A stretch of 64,000 bases of DNA from Halomonas sp. 7T (GCF_025643255.1 NZ_CP087112.1:2418001-2482000), one strand, 5' to 3'. Counted from the stretch's first letter, positions 27,277-36,691 are shown. Notes: generated by a model not told the origin, from the letters alone. Made by a program: numbers and translations.

Positions 27277-28968
27277 ATGAATGAAACGACACTTGCACTC
27301 CTGGCATTTCTGCCGCTGTTGTTAGCAGGTATTTTGCTCATAGGCTTTAAAATACCTGCCAAAATAGCGATGCCGATTGTCTTCCTAACCGCTGCGGTTA
27401 TCGCTCTGACCGCCTGGGACATGTCATTCAGCCGTGTAGCTGCGTCGACTGTTCAGGGCTTGATTCAGACCGCCGGCCTGCTGTGGATTATTTTTGGCGC
27501 TATTTTGTTGCTCAATACGCTAAAGCATTCAGGCGGCATTACTGCTATTCGTAACGGCTTCTCGGGCATTAGCCCTGACCGCCGCGTCCAAGCGTTAATC
27601 GTTGCCTGGCTATTTGGCTGCTTTATTGAAGGCGCCTCAGGCTTCGGTACACCGGCAGCCGTTGCAGCGCCGCTTATGGTAGCGCTTGGCTTCCCCGCCC
27701 TGGCAGCGGTCGTTGTAGGCATGATGATCCAGTCTACGCCGGTTTCATTTGGTGCTGTGGGCACCCCCGTTGTGGTGGGTGTTGGAAGCGGGCTTGACCG
27801 AATCGGCATTACCGCTGAGCTAGAAGCAGCGGGCTCAAGCTGGGATGTATTTTTCCAGATGATCACCAATGGCGTTGCCATTACTCACGGTATCGTTGGT
27901 ATTTTAATGCCGCTGATTCTAGTGTTGATCATGGTGCGTTTCTTTGGTGCTAATCGCTCGTGGAAAGAGGGTCTTTCCATTGTGCCTTTCGCTATCTTTA
28001 CCGGCGTATCTTTCGTCGTCCCCTACACGTTGGTTGGCGTTTTCCTAGGCCCAGAATTCCCGTCTATGATTGGCGCAATGGTGGGCTTAGCAATTGTGGT
28101 ACCGGCTGCTCGTAAAGGGTTTCTGCTGCCCAAAGATACGTGGGACTTTCCCGAAGCTACCTCATGGCCCGATGAGTGGATTGGTAACCTGCAGATCAAG
28201 CTAGATGACGTGGCAGGCAAAGCGCCAATGTCGACGCTGAAAGGCTGGATTCCCTATGTACTCCTGGCAATTTTCCTGGTCGCTTCTCGTACCGTTGAGC
28301 CACTGCGTAACGCGCTTACCTCGATCAACCTAAGCTGGGCCAACATTTTCGGCGAAGCCGGTGTTAGTGGCGGATTGCAGCCCCTCTACCTGCCGGGCGG
28401 CATTATCGTTGCCGTGGTTATCGTGACGTACTTCTTGCATCAAATGAATACACGCCAGATGAGCGCAGCAGTATCGGAGTCCACCAAGACGATCTTTGGT
28501 GCCGGTTTCGTACTGATTTTCACCGTGCCGATGGTGCGTATTCTAATCAACTCCGGTGTGAACGGCGCTGACCTGGTCTCCATGCCAGTCATGATGGCGC
28601 AGGCGGTTGCTAATAGCGTCGGGGGGGTCTATCCGTTCTTTGCGCCCGCGGTAGGTGCCATGGGCGCCTTCATTGCCGGCTCGAACACGGTATCTAACCT
28701 GATGCTGGCAGAGTTTCAGTTCAGCATTGCGCAATCGCTGGGCCTCTCTACCGCGATGATGGTAGCGCTCCAGGCAGTCGGTGCGGCGGCGGGTAATATG
28801 ATTGCGATCCATAACGTTGTAGCCGCCTCAGCCACCGTTGGCTTACTTGGCCGCGAAGGCGCGACGATTCGCAAAACCATTATCCCAACCATCTACTACC
28901 TAGTATTCACCGGTATTATTGCGCTCATCGCGTTCTATGTTATCGGCGTTACCGACCCGCTTATGTAA
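27277..28968 (+). CDS. L-lactate/glycolate permease, LctP family
   Basis: A 563-residue permease, normal length for LctP/LldP/GlcA carriers, with about thirteen membrane segments. It brings lactate or glycolate in with protons. Family stretches include [38 protein letters not shown] and [21 protein letters not shown]. The ATG has GGGGCAG upstream. Its nearest enzymes are glcDEFG and its promoter region carries the same palindrome as the glc promoter, so it may serve as the glycolate permease GlcA; lldP cannot be excluded. Confidence 0.9.
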   Translation: MNETTLALLAFLPLLLAGILLIGFKIPAKIAMPIVFLTAAVIALTAWDMSFSRVAASTVQGLIQTAGLLWIIFGAILLLNTLKHSGGITAIRNGFSGISPDRRVQALIVAWLFGCFIEGASGFGTPAAVAAPLMVALGFPALAAVVVGMMIQSTPVSFGAVGTPVVVGVGSGLDRIGITAELEAAGSSWDVFFQMITNGVAITHGIVGILMPLILVLIMVRFFGANRSWKEGLSIVPFAIFTGVSFVVPYTLVGVFLGPEFPSMIGAMVGLAIVVPAARKGFLLPKDTWDFPEATSWPDEWIGNLQIKLDDVAGKAPMSTLKGWIPYVLLAIFLVASRTVEPLRNALTSINLSWANIFGEAGVSGGLQPLYLPGGIIVAVVIVTYFLHQMNTRQMSAAVSESTKTIFGAGFVLIFTVPMVRILINSGVNGADLVSMPVMMAQAVANSVGGVYPFFAPAVGAMGAFIAGSNTVSNLMLAEFQFSIAQSLGLSTAMMVALQAVGAAAGNMIAIHNVVAASATVGLLGREGATIRKTIIPTIYYLVFTGIIALIAFYVIGVTDPLM

Positions 28969-29014
28969 ATAAGCCGAGTTAGCACATAGAGCTAATCACC
29001 AGATAGCGCACTTC

Positions 29015-29049
29015 CTACACCCCAGGCCTGGCCTGGGGTGTAGCGTTTT
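29015..29049 (+). terminator. Terminator after the permease gene
   Basis: A 13-base-pair perfect stem CTACACCCCAGGC/GCCTGGGGTGTAG with a CTG loop, followed by CGTTTTA. It lies between the permease and the convergent carbonic anhydrase gene and may serve both. Confidence 0.8.
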
Positions 29050-29066
29050 AAGGCATATCAGAACGG

Positions 29067-29591
29067 CTAGCCGATACGCTTTAGGGTTGTTGCATGTTGC
29101 TGACCGCGCACCACATAGCTTTGCGCGTTTAGCTTCAGCCCTTCGACAGCCTCGGCAGAAAGCTCTCGCACTACTTTGGCCGGCGAGCCAACAATCAGCG
29201 AGTTGGGAGGAAACACCGCGCCTTCCTTGATAAACGCCCCCGCTCCTACCAAGCTATTTTCCCCAATCACAGCCCCATTGAGCACCACCGCCTGGATACC
29301 TATTAAGCAACCATCACCAACCGTGCAACCATGCAGCATTGCCTGATGCCCCACCGTGACACCTTTACCAACTTTAAGCGGGTAGCCTGGATCCGCGTGC
29401 AGCACGGCGCCATCCTGAATATTGCTCTCTTCGCCTACTTCTAAATGGTCGCTATCGCCGCGCAATACTGCCTGGTACCACACGCTTGAACGCGCTTTAA
29501 GCGTCACCTGACCGATAACGTCGGCTGTCTCGGCGATATACACATCCTCACGAACATCGGGCGTAAACTCGCCAAACTGATAAATAGCCAT
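29067..29591 (-). CDS. Gamma-class carbonic anhydrase family protein
   Basis: A 174-residue left-handed beta-helix protein made of hexapeptide repeats (GQVTLKARSSVWYQAVLRGD and GDGCLIGIQAVVLNGAVIGE). Likely metal-binding histidines are in AVLHADPGY and VTVGHQAMLHGC, as in the gamma carbonic anhydrase/YrdA family. The ATG has AAGGAG upstream. It follows the glcC gene by 58 bases on the same strand. Many such proteins bind metal but have no proven carbonic anhydrase activity, so the reaction is uncertain. Confidence 0.88.
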   Translation of the reverse strand: MAIYQFGEFTPDVREDVYIAETADVIGQVTLKARSSVWYQAVLRGDSDHLEVGEESNIQDGAVLHADPGYPLKVGKGVTVGHQAMLHGCTVGDGCLIGIQAVVLNGAVIGENSLVGAGAFIKEGAVFPPNSLIVGSPAKVVRELSAEAVEGLKLNAQSYVVRGQQHATTLKRIG

Positions 29592-29649
29592 GCATTACTC
29601 CTTTTTATGGGTTGTCGCCTTGGGGGCACTGTCAGCGAATCTTGTCACA

Positions 29650-30429
29650 TCACTGCCACTGCTCTAAACGCATAGCCGAGCGCTCTAAGCGATCATGTTC
29701 TGCTTCAACCTCGCGCAACAGCTCACTAATACTGGTCAGATGCTCTAACGCGATGCGCCTTGCCTGCTCAGCATCGCCACTCACCACCGTATCATGCAGC
29801 TGAGCATGCTGCTGATTGATCATCTCCCGGGGGCCTGGACGATGGTAAAGGTGCTTCACCGAGGCAAATACGGAGCTCAGCAGTAAATCGGTTAGGCTTT
29901 GCAGCGTATGGACCAGCACCGGGTTATGGGAAGCTTGCGAAATGGCTAAGTGGAACGCGTGGTCAAGCCGAGCCAACTGCTCAACATCAATGTCGTCGGG
30001 TTGAGCGGCATACTCGGCTAGTGCTCGGTAGCGGCGGGTGATCAGTACGCGGTCCATAGACGTCCCGCGCCTGGCGGCCAAATAAGCGGACTCGCCTTCC
30101 AGCAAGGCGCGCACCTCCAGCAAGTCAAACAGCGTGCGCGGGTGGTCACGAAACAGATGCATTAAAGGGCTTTGCTGGTGCATCGGCAGCAGCGACGCTA
30201 CCGTCGAACCGTGCCCCTGACGCGTATTGATAATGGCTTTGCTACGCAAAATTCTTAATCCTTCGCGCAGGGAGGCGCGAGAAACGCCTAAGCGCTCGCA
30301 TAAACGCCTCTCGGAGGGCAGCAGCTGTCCGGGCCGAAAAACGCCTTCTAGAATTAACTCTTCGAGCTTAGCAGCCACATGCTCGGGAGTGCGCCGCCCC
30401 ATGGGAACATCGTCACTATTTACTACCAC
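29650..30429 (-). CDS. glcC: GntR/FadR-family regulator GlcC
   Basis: A 259-residue regulator with an N-terminal winged helix-turn-helix (LPSERRLCERLGVSRASLRE) and a C-terminal FCD ligand domain. The stretches FDLLEVRALLEGESAYLAAR, DHAFHLAISQASHNPVLVHT and SVFASVKHLYHRPG are very close to Escherichia coli GlcC, the glycolate-responsive activator. The start is a GTG with AGGAG six bases upstream. It is divergent from glcDEFG, as in E. coli, and palindromes fitting its class lie in the shared promoter region. Confidence 0.9.
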   Translation of the reverse strand: MVVNSDDVPMGRRTPEHVAAKLEELILEGVFRPGQLLPSERRLCERLGVSRASLREGLRILRSKAIINTRQGHGSTVASLLPMHQQSPLMHLFRDHPRTLFDLLEVRALLEGESAYLAARRGTSMDRVLITRRYRALAEYAAQPDDIDVEQLARLDHAFHLAISQASHNPVLVHTLQSLTDLLLSSVFASVKHLYHRPGPREMINQQHAQLHDTVVSGDAEQARRIALEHLTSISELLREVEAEHDRLERSAMRLEQWQ

Positions 30430-30463
30430 TGGTCGCTCCTTCGATCAGCCCTCCCCTCCCATC

Positions 30464-30474
30464 AGGTCAGACCA
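30464..30474 (+). promoter_or_regulatory. Putative GlcC operator 1 in the glcC-glcD intergenic region
   Basis: AGGTCAGACCA, one base off the perfect palindrome TGGTCAGACCA, lies 35 bases ahead of the glcC start. It could mediate autoregulation. Confidence 0.5.
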
Positions 30475-30552
30475 CATTGCAAATGTTGCTAGCCAACGTA
30501 AAGGCCAAGGCGATAAAAGCCACTAGGATGGGTGTGACTATCGACTAATTAC

Positions 30553-30563
30553 TGGTCAGACCA
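30553..30563 (+). promoter_or_regulatory. Putative GlcC operator 2 upstream of glcD
   Basis: TGGTCAGACCA is a perfect palindrome with a one-base centre, 89 bases from operator 1 and 130 bases before glcD. A related TGGTCACCA with shorter spacing lies at 30606-30614. Confidence 0.6.
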
Positions 30564-30692
30564 TTGCACCACAACCTAGACAGGCGCACAAAAAAAGCTC
30601 AAATTGGTCACCAGGTAAAACAGTGCTGCCGTTACCCTATGGCCATTACCACTCATCCATTACTTCTCATGATAAAAAGCTAGGATGTCGCC

Positions 30693-32192
30693 ATGAATAT
30701 CCTTTTTGACGAGCGTCTTGATGGCGAATTCGTCCACCGTGATAAAGCTGAGGTGCTTAGCGACCTGCAAAGCGCCGTTCCTTCTTTAACGCTACTTCAC
30801 CGTGAAGAAGATCTACGCCCCTTCGAGTGCGATGGACTGGCGGCCTACCGCGTCCTACCCATGCTGGTCGCGATGCCCGAAACCCTTGAACAGGTGGAAG
30901 GCCTTCTGAAACGCTGCCACGCGCTAAGTGTACCGGTTGTCACACGCGGGGCAGGCACCGGGCTTTCAGGCGGCGCCCTTCCGCTTGAACATGGCGTGCT
31001 GCTGGTGATGTCGCGGTTTAATCAAATTATTAAGGTTGACCCCGACGCGCGCATCGCCCAAGTACAGCCTGGCGTGCGCAACCTGGCTATCTCTGAAGCA
31101 GCGGCGCCTTATGGGCTCTATTACGCCCCCGACCCCTCTTCGCAAATAGCCTGCTCCATCGGTGGTAACGTCGCTGAAAATGCCGGCGGCGTACACTGCC
31201 TCAAATATGGCCTTACTGTGCATAACGTCATGCGGGTCGATATTTTGACCATTGAAGGCGAACACATGACGCTGGGCTCTGAAGCGCTGGACACCCCAGG
31301 CTTTGATCTGCTCGCGCTGATGAATGGCTCTGAAGGCATGCTAGGGGTGGTCACCGAAATCACCGTCAAGCTACTACCCAAGCCTGAAACCGCTAAAGTA
31401 TTGATGGCAAGCTTTGATGATATCGAAAAAGCTGGCCAAGCCGTGGGCGATATCATCGCTGCAGGCATCATTCCCGGCGGCCTGGAAATGATGGACAAAC
31501 TGGCTATCAAAGCCGCCGAAGATTTCATCAAAGCGGGTTATCCCGTTGAAGCAGAGGCGATTCTACTCTGCGAGCTGGACGGCGTTGAGGCCGATGTAGA
31601 CGATGATTGCGACACCGTACGCCGTGTATTAGAAAAAGCGGGCGCCACGGATATTCAGCAGGCACGCGATGAAGCCGAGCGCGCCAAATTTTGGGCAGGC
31701 CGCAAGAACGCCTTCCCTGCGGTTGGACGTATGTCACCCGATTACTACTGCATGGACGGCACCATTCCTCGCCGGGAGCTGCCGCGGGTACTTAAAGGCA
31801 TTGCCGCCCTGTCTGAGGAGAGTGGCCTATTAGTCGCCAACGTATTCCACGCCGGTGACGGTAATATGCACCCACTGATTCTGTTTGATGCCAACAAAGA
31901 GGGTCAACTGGCGTTAGCAGAAGATGTCGGTGGCAAAATTCTTGAGCTTTGCGTGGCGGCAGGCGGCTCAATCACCGGTGAACACGGCGTCGGTCGGGAA
32001 AAAATCAACCAAATGTGCAGCCAGTTCCAGGCCGATGAAATCAGCGTTTTTCACGCCTTAAAAGCCGCATTTGACCCCCAGCGCTTACTAAATCCAGGGA
32101 AGAATATCCCGACTCTGGCACGCTGCGCTGAGTTTGGCGCGATGCATGTCCATAACAATGAGTTACCGCACCCGGAGCTACCGCGCTTCTAA
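30693..32192 (+). CDS. glcD: Glycolate oxidase FAD-binding subunit GlcD
   Basis: A 499-residue flavoprotein, the same length as E. coli GlcD. It holds the FAD-binding type 4 domain (VVTRGAGTGLSGGALPLEHG, SIGGNVAENAGGVHCLKYG) and the C-terminal oxidase domain with FHAGDGNMHPLI and GGSITGEHGVGREK. With GlcE and GlcF it oxidises glycolate (and often D-lactate) to glyoxylate, passing electrons to the respiratory chain. The ATG has TAGGATG upstream. First gene of glcDEFG. Confidence 0.95.
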   Translation: MNILFDERLDGEFVHRDKAEVLSDLQSAVPSLTLLHREEDLRPFECDGLAAYRVLPMLVAMPETLEQVEGLLKRCHALSVPVVTRGAGTGLSGGALPLEHGVLLVMSRFNQIIKVDPDARIAQVQPGVRNLAISEAAAPYGLYYAPDPSSQIACSIGGNVAENAGGVHCLKYGLTVHNVMRVDILTIEGEHMTLGSEALDTPGFDLLALMNGSEGMLGVVTEITVKLLPKPETAKVLMASFDDIEKAGQAVGDIIAAGIIPGGLEMMDKLAIKAAEDFIKAGYPVEAEAILLCELDGVEADVDDDCDTVRRVLEKAGATDIQQARDEAERAKFWAGRKNAFPAVGRMSPDYYCMDGTIPRRELPRVLKGIAALSEESGLLVANVFHAGDGNMHPLILFDANKEGQLALAEDVGGKILELCVAAGGSITGEHGVGREKINQMCSQFQADEISVFHALKAAFDPQRLLNPGKNIPTLARCAEFGAMHVHNNELPHPELPRF

Positions 32193-32243
32193 GGCGGCGC
32201 CTAGTTATCACCATCACTAGGAAAATAATCATTAGGAATCACC

Positions 32244-33344
32244 ATGACCGAACTAGCGATTAACGCTGCCGACCAGGACATTTCTGCCCAGCTGTGTGAA
32301 CAAGTCCGCAGCGCCTATGCAGAGCAAACGCCGCTGCGCATAGTGGCGGGCAACACCCGCGCCTTTTATGGCCGTCCGGTGGAGGGGCAAACGCTAAACA
32401 TCGCCGAGCACAGCGGGATAGTGTCGTACGATCCCGTCGAGCTAGTCGTGACTGCTCGCGCGGGCACACGCTTAAGCGCGCTTAACGCCGCGCTGGCTGA
32501 ACACAATCAAATGCTGGCCTTTGAGCCCCCCATCTACGGCGAGGCCAGCACCATCGGCGGCGCCGTAGCCACCGGGCTCTCTGGCCCACGCCGCCCCTGG
32601 GCAGGCGCAGCTCGCGATTTTGTACTGGGCACTCGGGTCATTACCCAAGAAGGCAAGCTGCTGCGATTTGGTGGCGAGGTGATGAAAAACGTAGCGGGCT
32701 ACGACCTTTCGCGCTTAATGGTCGGCGCTCAAGGCACGCTTGGGGTACTCGCTGATATCTCCTTTAAGGTATTGCCCATTCCCACTGCAAGCCACAGCCT
32801 TCGCCTGACGATGGGGTTAGATGACGCACTGAAAAGGCTCTCAGAGCTTGGTCGCCAACCGCTACCCATAACCGCCGCCGCATGGCGCGCAGGCGAACTT
32901 TTCATTCGCCTGGAAGGAGGCGCAAGCTCTGTTAACGCCACCCAAGAACGATTGGGCGGGGAAGCGCTTTCCGCTGAGTTTTGGCAGCAGCTGCGCGATC
33001 AGCAGCACGAATTTTTCACGCTTAGCGAAGGCAAGTCGTTGTGGCGGCTATCGCTACCGCCCCACACGCCGCGCTTGGCGCTGGATATTGCTGAAGACGA
33101 TATCTTCTACGACTGGGGCGGTAGCCAGCGCTGGGTAAAAACTCACCTCGACGCCGATACCCTGCGCGCGGCTTGCCAAGCGGCAGGCGGCCATGCCACC
33201 TGCTATACCCCTCACGCAGAGGGCGGCGCAGCGTCACCGTTTACGCCGCTCAACCCAGTGGTTGAAAAATATCATCGCAACCTGAAGGCGGAGCTAGATG
33301 CCCACGGCATTTTCAACCCCGGTCGTCTTTATGCGGCGTTTTAA
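32244..33344 (+). CDS. glcE: Glycolate oxidase subunit GlcE
   Basis: A 366-residue second FAD-binding subunit, with YGEASTIGGAVATGLSGPRR and RFGGEVMKNVAGYDLSRLMV. It resembles GlcD's N-terminal half and is needed for an active complex. It starts 51 bases after glcD with TAGGAATCACC upstream, and glcF follows 14 bases after its stop. Confidence 0.93.
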   Translation: MTELAINAADQDISAQLCEQVRSAYAEQTPLRIVAGNTRAFYGRPVEGQTLNIAEHSGIVSYDPVELVVTARAGTRLSALNAALAEHNQMLAFEPPIYGEASTIGGAVATGLSGPRRPWAGAARDFVLGTRVITQEGKLLRFGGEVMKNVAGYDLSRLMVGAQGTLGVLADISFKVLPIPTASHSLRLTMGLDDALKRLSELGRQPLPITAAAWRAGELFIRLEGGASSVNATQERLGGEALSAEFWQQLRDQQHEFFTLSEGKSLWRLSLPPHTPRLALDIAEDDIFYDWGGSQRWVKTHLDADTLRAACQAAGGHATCYTPHAEGGAASPFTPLNPVVEKYHRNLKAELDAHGIFNPGRLYAAF

Positions 33345-33358
33345 TCAGGAGAGCTGAC

Positions 33359-34591
33359 ATGCAGACGAATTTTACCGACGCTGACCTTCAAAAGCCGCAC
33401 ATTCAAGAAGCTGAGCGCATTTTACGCACCTGTGTACACTGCGGCTTTTGCAATGCCACCTGCCCCACCTACCAACTGCTGGGCGATGAGCGCGATGGCC
33501 CCCGAGGGCGCATCTATTTAATGAAAGAGCTGCTTGAAAGTCGCGATGACGATGATCAAGTCACTGAAGAGACGCGCCTACACTTAGACCGCTGCCTCAC
33601 GTGCCGCAACTGTGAAACCACCTGCCCTTCTGGGGTGGAGTACCACAAACTGCTCGATATTGGCCGCGCTGAAATTGAGCGCCGCGTGCCACGCTCGGCC
33701 CCAGAGCGCGCCCAGCGATATGCCCTGCGCAAAATGCTGGTGGAACCCAAGCGCTTCCAGGCGCTGCTCAAATTAGGGCAGACCTTTAAACCACTGGTCC
33801 CTGGCAAACTGCGCAGCAAAATGCCACCCGCCCCCGTGGATGCCGGCCAGCGGCCGAACAGCCAACGTCACGAGCGAAAAGTATTAATATTAGAAGGGTG
33901 CGTTCAACCCGGGCTTTCACCCAACACCAACGCAGCCACAGCGCGCTTACTCGACCGTTTAGGCATCAGCGTCACGCCCGTCAATGAAGCGGGTTGCTGC
34001 GGCGCCATTGATTTCCACTTAAACGCTCAAGATGACGGCCGCGCCCGCATGCGTGCCAATATTGATGCCTGGTGGCCACAGATTGAACAGGGTGCAGAAG
34101 CCATCGTGCAAACCGCGAGCGGCTGCGGCGCTTTCGTTAAAGAGTATGGCGACATGCTCAAAGATGACCCAGCGTATGCCGATAAAGCCCAAAAGGTCAG
34201 CGCGCTAGCGAAAGACTTGGTCGAAGTACTGCGCGACGAACCTTTGGAGAAACTACAGCTGAAAGAGCAACAGCGGCTAGCGTTTCACTGCCCCTGCACG
34301 CTGCAGCATGCACAAAAGCTCAACGGTGCGGTTGAAGGGGTACTCAGCAAGCTGGGCTTTGCACTTACGCCCGTTCAAGATAGCCACCTTTGCTGCGGCT
34401 CGGCAGGCACTTACTCGGTTACCCAACCGGTGCTGGCCACTCAATTGCGGGATAATAAGCTAAATGCATTAGAAGCAGGCAACCCAGAGGTCATCGTAAC
34501 TGCTAATATTGGTTGCCAAACACATTTAGCGAGCGCCAACCGAACGCCGGTTCGTCATTGGGTAGAAGTGGTTGATGCTGCGCTGGTATAA
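33359..34591 (+). CDS. glcF: Glycolate oxidase iron-sulphur subunit GlcF
   Basis: A 410-residue protein with two [4Fe-4S] ferredoxin motifs (CVHCGFCNATCP and CLTCRNCETTCP) and two C-terminal cysteine-rich CCG domains (GCCGAIDFH and LCCGSAGTYS). It carries electrons from the flavin subunits to the membrane quinone pool. The ATG has CAGGAG upstream. Full length for the family. Confidence 0.94.
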   Translation: MQTNFTDADLQKPHIQEAERILRTCVHCGFCNATCPTYQLLGDERDGPRGRIYLMKELLESRDDDDQVTEETRLHLDRCLTCRNCETTCPSGVEYHKLLDIGRAEIERRVPRSAPERAQRYALRKMLVEPKRFQALLKLGQTFKPLVPGKLRSKMPPAPVDAGQRPNSQRHERKVLILEGCVQPGLSPNTNAATARLLDRLGISVTPVNEAGCCGAIDFHLNAQDDGRARMRANIDAWWPQIEQGAEAIVQTASGCGAFVKEYGDMLKDDPAYADKAQKVSALAKDLVEVLRDEPLEKLQLKEQQRLAFHCPCTLQHAQKLNGAVEGVLSKLGFALTPVQDSHLCCGSAGTYSVTQPVLATQLRDNKLNALEAGNPEVIVTANIGCQTHLASANRTPVRHWVEVVDAALV

Positions 34592-34664
34592 CCGCTAACG
34601 TACCTTGCCGTGCTTGCCACGCCTGACTGGCTGCACGGCCTCCCCTTACTAAAAAGGAGTTTTC

Positions 34665-35066
34665 ATGCAAACCAAAGCTATTCTCGGCCAAGCTGACGTC
34701 ATTACTGTCTTAGATGCCGCTCAAAAAGAAGCTGACAACAACGGCTGGCCTGTCACCATTGCCGTCACCGACGACGGTGGCCACCTGCTGGCACTGCGCC
34801 GTCTAGATGGCGCAGCGCCTTTCAGTGCGGATGTTGCCACACAAAAAGCACGCAGCGCAGCGCTTGGCCGCAAAGAAACCCAAGTGTTCGAAGAGATGAT
34901 TAATGGAGGCCGCACCGCGTTTATTTCTGCTCCGCTCCAGGGCCTGCTATCAGGCGGCGTTCCAATCACGGTAGATGGTCATGTGGTGGGCGCTGTCGGC
35001 ATTTCCGGCGTTAAGCCCGATCAAGATGTTCAAATTGCCAAGGCAGGTGTGAGCGCTATCGCTTAA
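34665..35066 (+). CDS. glcG: GlcG/HbpS family protein
   Basis: A 133-residue DUF336 protein with TIAVTDDGGHLLALRRLDGA and the glycine-rich stretch GLLSGGVPITVDGHVVGAVG. GlcG stands at this place in the glc operon of many bacteria; related HbpS proteins bind haem, but its role in glycolate use is not known. It has a clear AAGGAG site and is the last gene before a terminator. Confidence 0.9.
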   Translation: MQTKAILGQADVITVLDAAQKEADNNGWPVTIAVTDDGGHLLALRRLDGAAPFSADVATQKARSAALGRKETQVFEEMINGGRTAFISAPLQGLLSGGVPITVDGHVVGAVGISGVKPDQDVQIAKAGVSAIA

Positions 35067-35117
35067 TACAAGCGTGCAGCCTTTGGCTGCACGCCATCTA
35101 CAAAGTACAAGCCATAA

Positions 35118-35148
35118 AAAAAGCCCGGATCAATGATCCGGGCTTTTT
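35118..35148. terminator. Bidirectional terminator between glcG and the tRNA cluster
   Basis: A stem of 14 base pairs (AAAAAGCCCGGATC with its complement, AAT loop) ending in a T run on both strands. It ends the glc operon on the plus strand and the tRNA transcript on the minus strand. Confidence 0.9.
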
Positions 35149-35195
35149 AGAATTCGTTCAGCTAGTGCTGATAACTTTCACATGTGCAACTTGAA

Positions 35196-35272
35196 TGGCG
35201 GACCGGACGAGACTCGAACTCGCGACCTCCGGCGTGACAGGCCGGCATTCTAACCAACTGAACTACCGGTCC
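35196..35272 (-). tRNA. tRNA-Asp (anticodon GTC)
   Basis: A 77-base cloverleaf beginning GGACCGGTAGTTCAG, with anticodon loop CCTGTCACG, TTCGAGTC in the T arm and an encoded CCA end. Nearest of five tRNA genes to the terminator. Confidence 0.97.
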
Positions 35273-35316
35273 ACATCAAGGCACTAAAACCATCTAATCA
35301 CACAAGTGCTTTTAAA

Positions 35317-35392
35317 TGGTGGGCGGTACTGGGTTCGAACCAGTGACCCCCAGCTTGTAAGGCTGGTGCTCTCCCAACTGAGCTAACCGCCC
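35317..35392 (-). tRNA. tRNA-Val (anticodon TAC)
   Basis: A 76-base cloverleaf beginning GGGCGGTTAGCTCAG, anticodon loop CCTTACAAG, T arm GGTTCGAACC and an encoded CCA end. Confidence 0.97.
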
Positions 35393-35441
35393 AAAGCGTT
35401 TAAACAGGATATGCTTAACACTTTGATTTCTTAAGTTATCG

Positions 35442-35518
35442 TGGCGGACCGGACGAGACTCGAACTCGCGACCTCCGGCGTGACAGGCCGGCATTCTAAC
35501 CAACTGAACTACCGGTCC
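35442..35518 (-). tRNA. tRNA-Asp (anticodon GTC), second copy
   Basis: A 77-base sequence identical to the first tRNA-Asp copy, with encoded CCA. Confidence 0.97.
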
Positions 35519-35553
35519 ACATAACGACAACTAATTACAATATAAACTGATGA

Positions 35554-35630
35554 TGGCGGACCGGACGAGACTCGAACTCGCGACCTCCGGCGTGACAGGC
35601 CGGCATTCTAACCAACTGAACTACCGGTCC
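35554..35630 (-). tRNA. tRNA-Asp (anticodon GTC), third copy
   Basis: A 77-base sequence identical to the other two tRNA-Asp copies, 35 bases from the second copy. Confidence 0.97.
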
Positions 35631-35678
35631 ACTACTGCATCAATTAGTACTGTTTTACGCTTCCAGGCACCATTTAAA

Positions 35679-35754
35679 TGGTGGGTGGTACTGGGTTCGA
35701 ACCAGTGACCCCCAGCTTGTAAGGCTGGTGCTCTCCCAACTGAGCTAACCACCC
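35679..35754 (-). tRNA. tRNA-Val (anticodon TAC), second copy
   Basis: A 76-base cloverleaf like the first tRNA-Val, but its acceptor stem begins GGGTGGT rather than GGGCGGT, with the matching ACCACCC at the other side. A compensating pair keeps the stem intact. Promoter-proximal gene of the cluster. Confidence 0.97.
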
Positions 35755-35842
35755 GCTGGTCACGTGGCGCTGCATTCTACAGAAGCCTGACTGGATGTCA
35801 ATACATCGTGTTTAAATCTTTTGATTCAAACCAATACGTTGC

Positions 35843-36613
35843 TCACCCTGCCGCTACCGTGTGGTGAGCGCGGACGAAGGATGCCGCATAAATAGCCGCC
35901 TCGTCAATCAAAACCGTATGTTTTAGCCCGGAGGCCCGACGCGGCTTAAAATCATGATCGCCATCTCGGAGCCACTTAAACTGTGTAGTGGGTGGGAGTG
36001 CATAACCAGAAACCTCCTCAATATTCCCAAATGGGTCGCGTTCGCCTTGGAGAATTAACGCTGGACAACCCACAGACGCAAAGTGCGCCAAGCGAAGCTT
36101 ATGGGGCTGTCTGGGAGGGTGAAAAGGGTAGCCTGCAATGACCAGGCCGGGACACCCTTTTTCATGTCCAACGACCTCACATTTTAATGCATCACTTGCA
36201 AACATAGAGGCGACACGCCCTCCCATTGACTTCCCTCCTACCCACAGGGGGGAAGATCCAAGTGAGCAAAGCAACTGATACCATCGACCAAAGTGTGCCA
36301 ACGTGTGACCGACAGGCGGTGGAGGGCGCCGTTTTCCCAATTCATAGGCGTGCTGCATATAAGGAAAATCAATCGCCAATACTTGCAAACCACCGCCTGC
36401 TAACGTCGCGACAAATTGACGCATAAAATCTGACAAGTGCCCTGCTCCGGCACCGTGCGCAAACAGTATTCGACCGAATCGTGGCTCTCCGGATATCGCT
36501 AAAGGCCCGTAGCCATCGACTATAAACCGCCGATTCGTGGCGCTCTCCATAGCATGAGGCAGTTCATCTGGCGCAATGTTAACGAAACCCAACTCACTAT
36601 AACGAGACACCAT
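35843..36613 (-). CDS. Alpha/beta hydrolase, KANL3/Tex30-like
   Basis: A 256-residue alpha/beta-fold protein. It shows GRILFAHGAGAGHLSDFM, a nucleophile-elbow region WVGGKSMGGRVASMFA with serine in GKSMGG, an acid-region candidate in LILQGERDPFG, and a late histidine in LRDGDHDFKP. This is the pattern of small bacterial proteins of the KANL3/Tex30 hydrolase family, probably esterase-like, with unknown substrate. The ATG has AGGAG upstream. It is divergent from ccoN, 161 bases away. Confidence 0.8.
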   Translation of the reverse strand: MVSRYSELGFVNIAPDELPHAMESATNRRFIVDGYGPLAISGEPRFGRILFAHGAGAGHLSDFMRQFVATLAGGGLQVLAIDFPYMQHAYELGKRRPPPPVGHTLAHFGRWYQLLCSLGSSPLWVGGKSMGGRVASMFASDALKCEVVGHEKGCPGLVIAGYPFHPPRQPHKLRLAHFASVGCPALILQGERDPFGNIEEVSGYALPPTTQFKWLRDGDHDFKPRRASGLKHTVLIDEAAIYAASFVRAHHTVAAG

Positions 36614-36691
36614 ATACTCCTAGTCATTCCGTGTTATTCCAATTGGCTTGTTCAGCTTGAGGCCCCGCTGCGCTAGAATCGCGACTGGATC

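Noticed and set aside
35196-35754. Repeats in the 35.2-35.8 kb region as a CRISPR array
   Set aside because: The repeated units fold as tRNA-Asp and tRNA-Val genes with anticodons and CCA ends; spacing is irregular and no cas gene is present.
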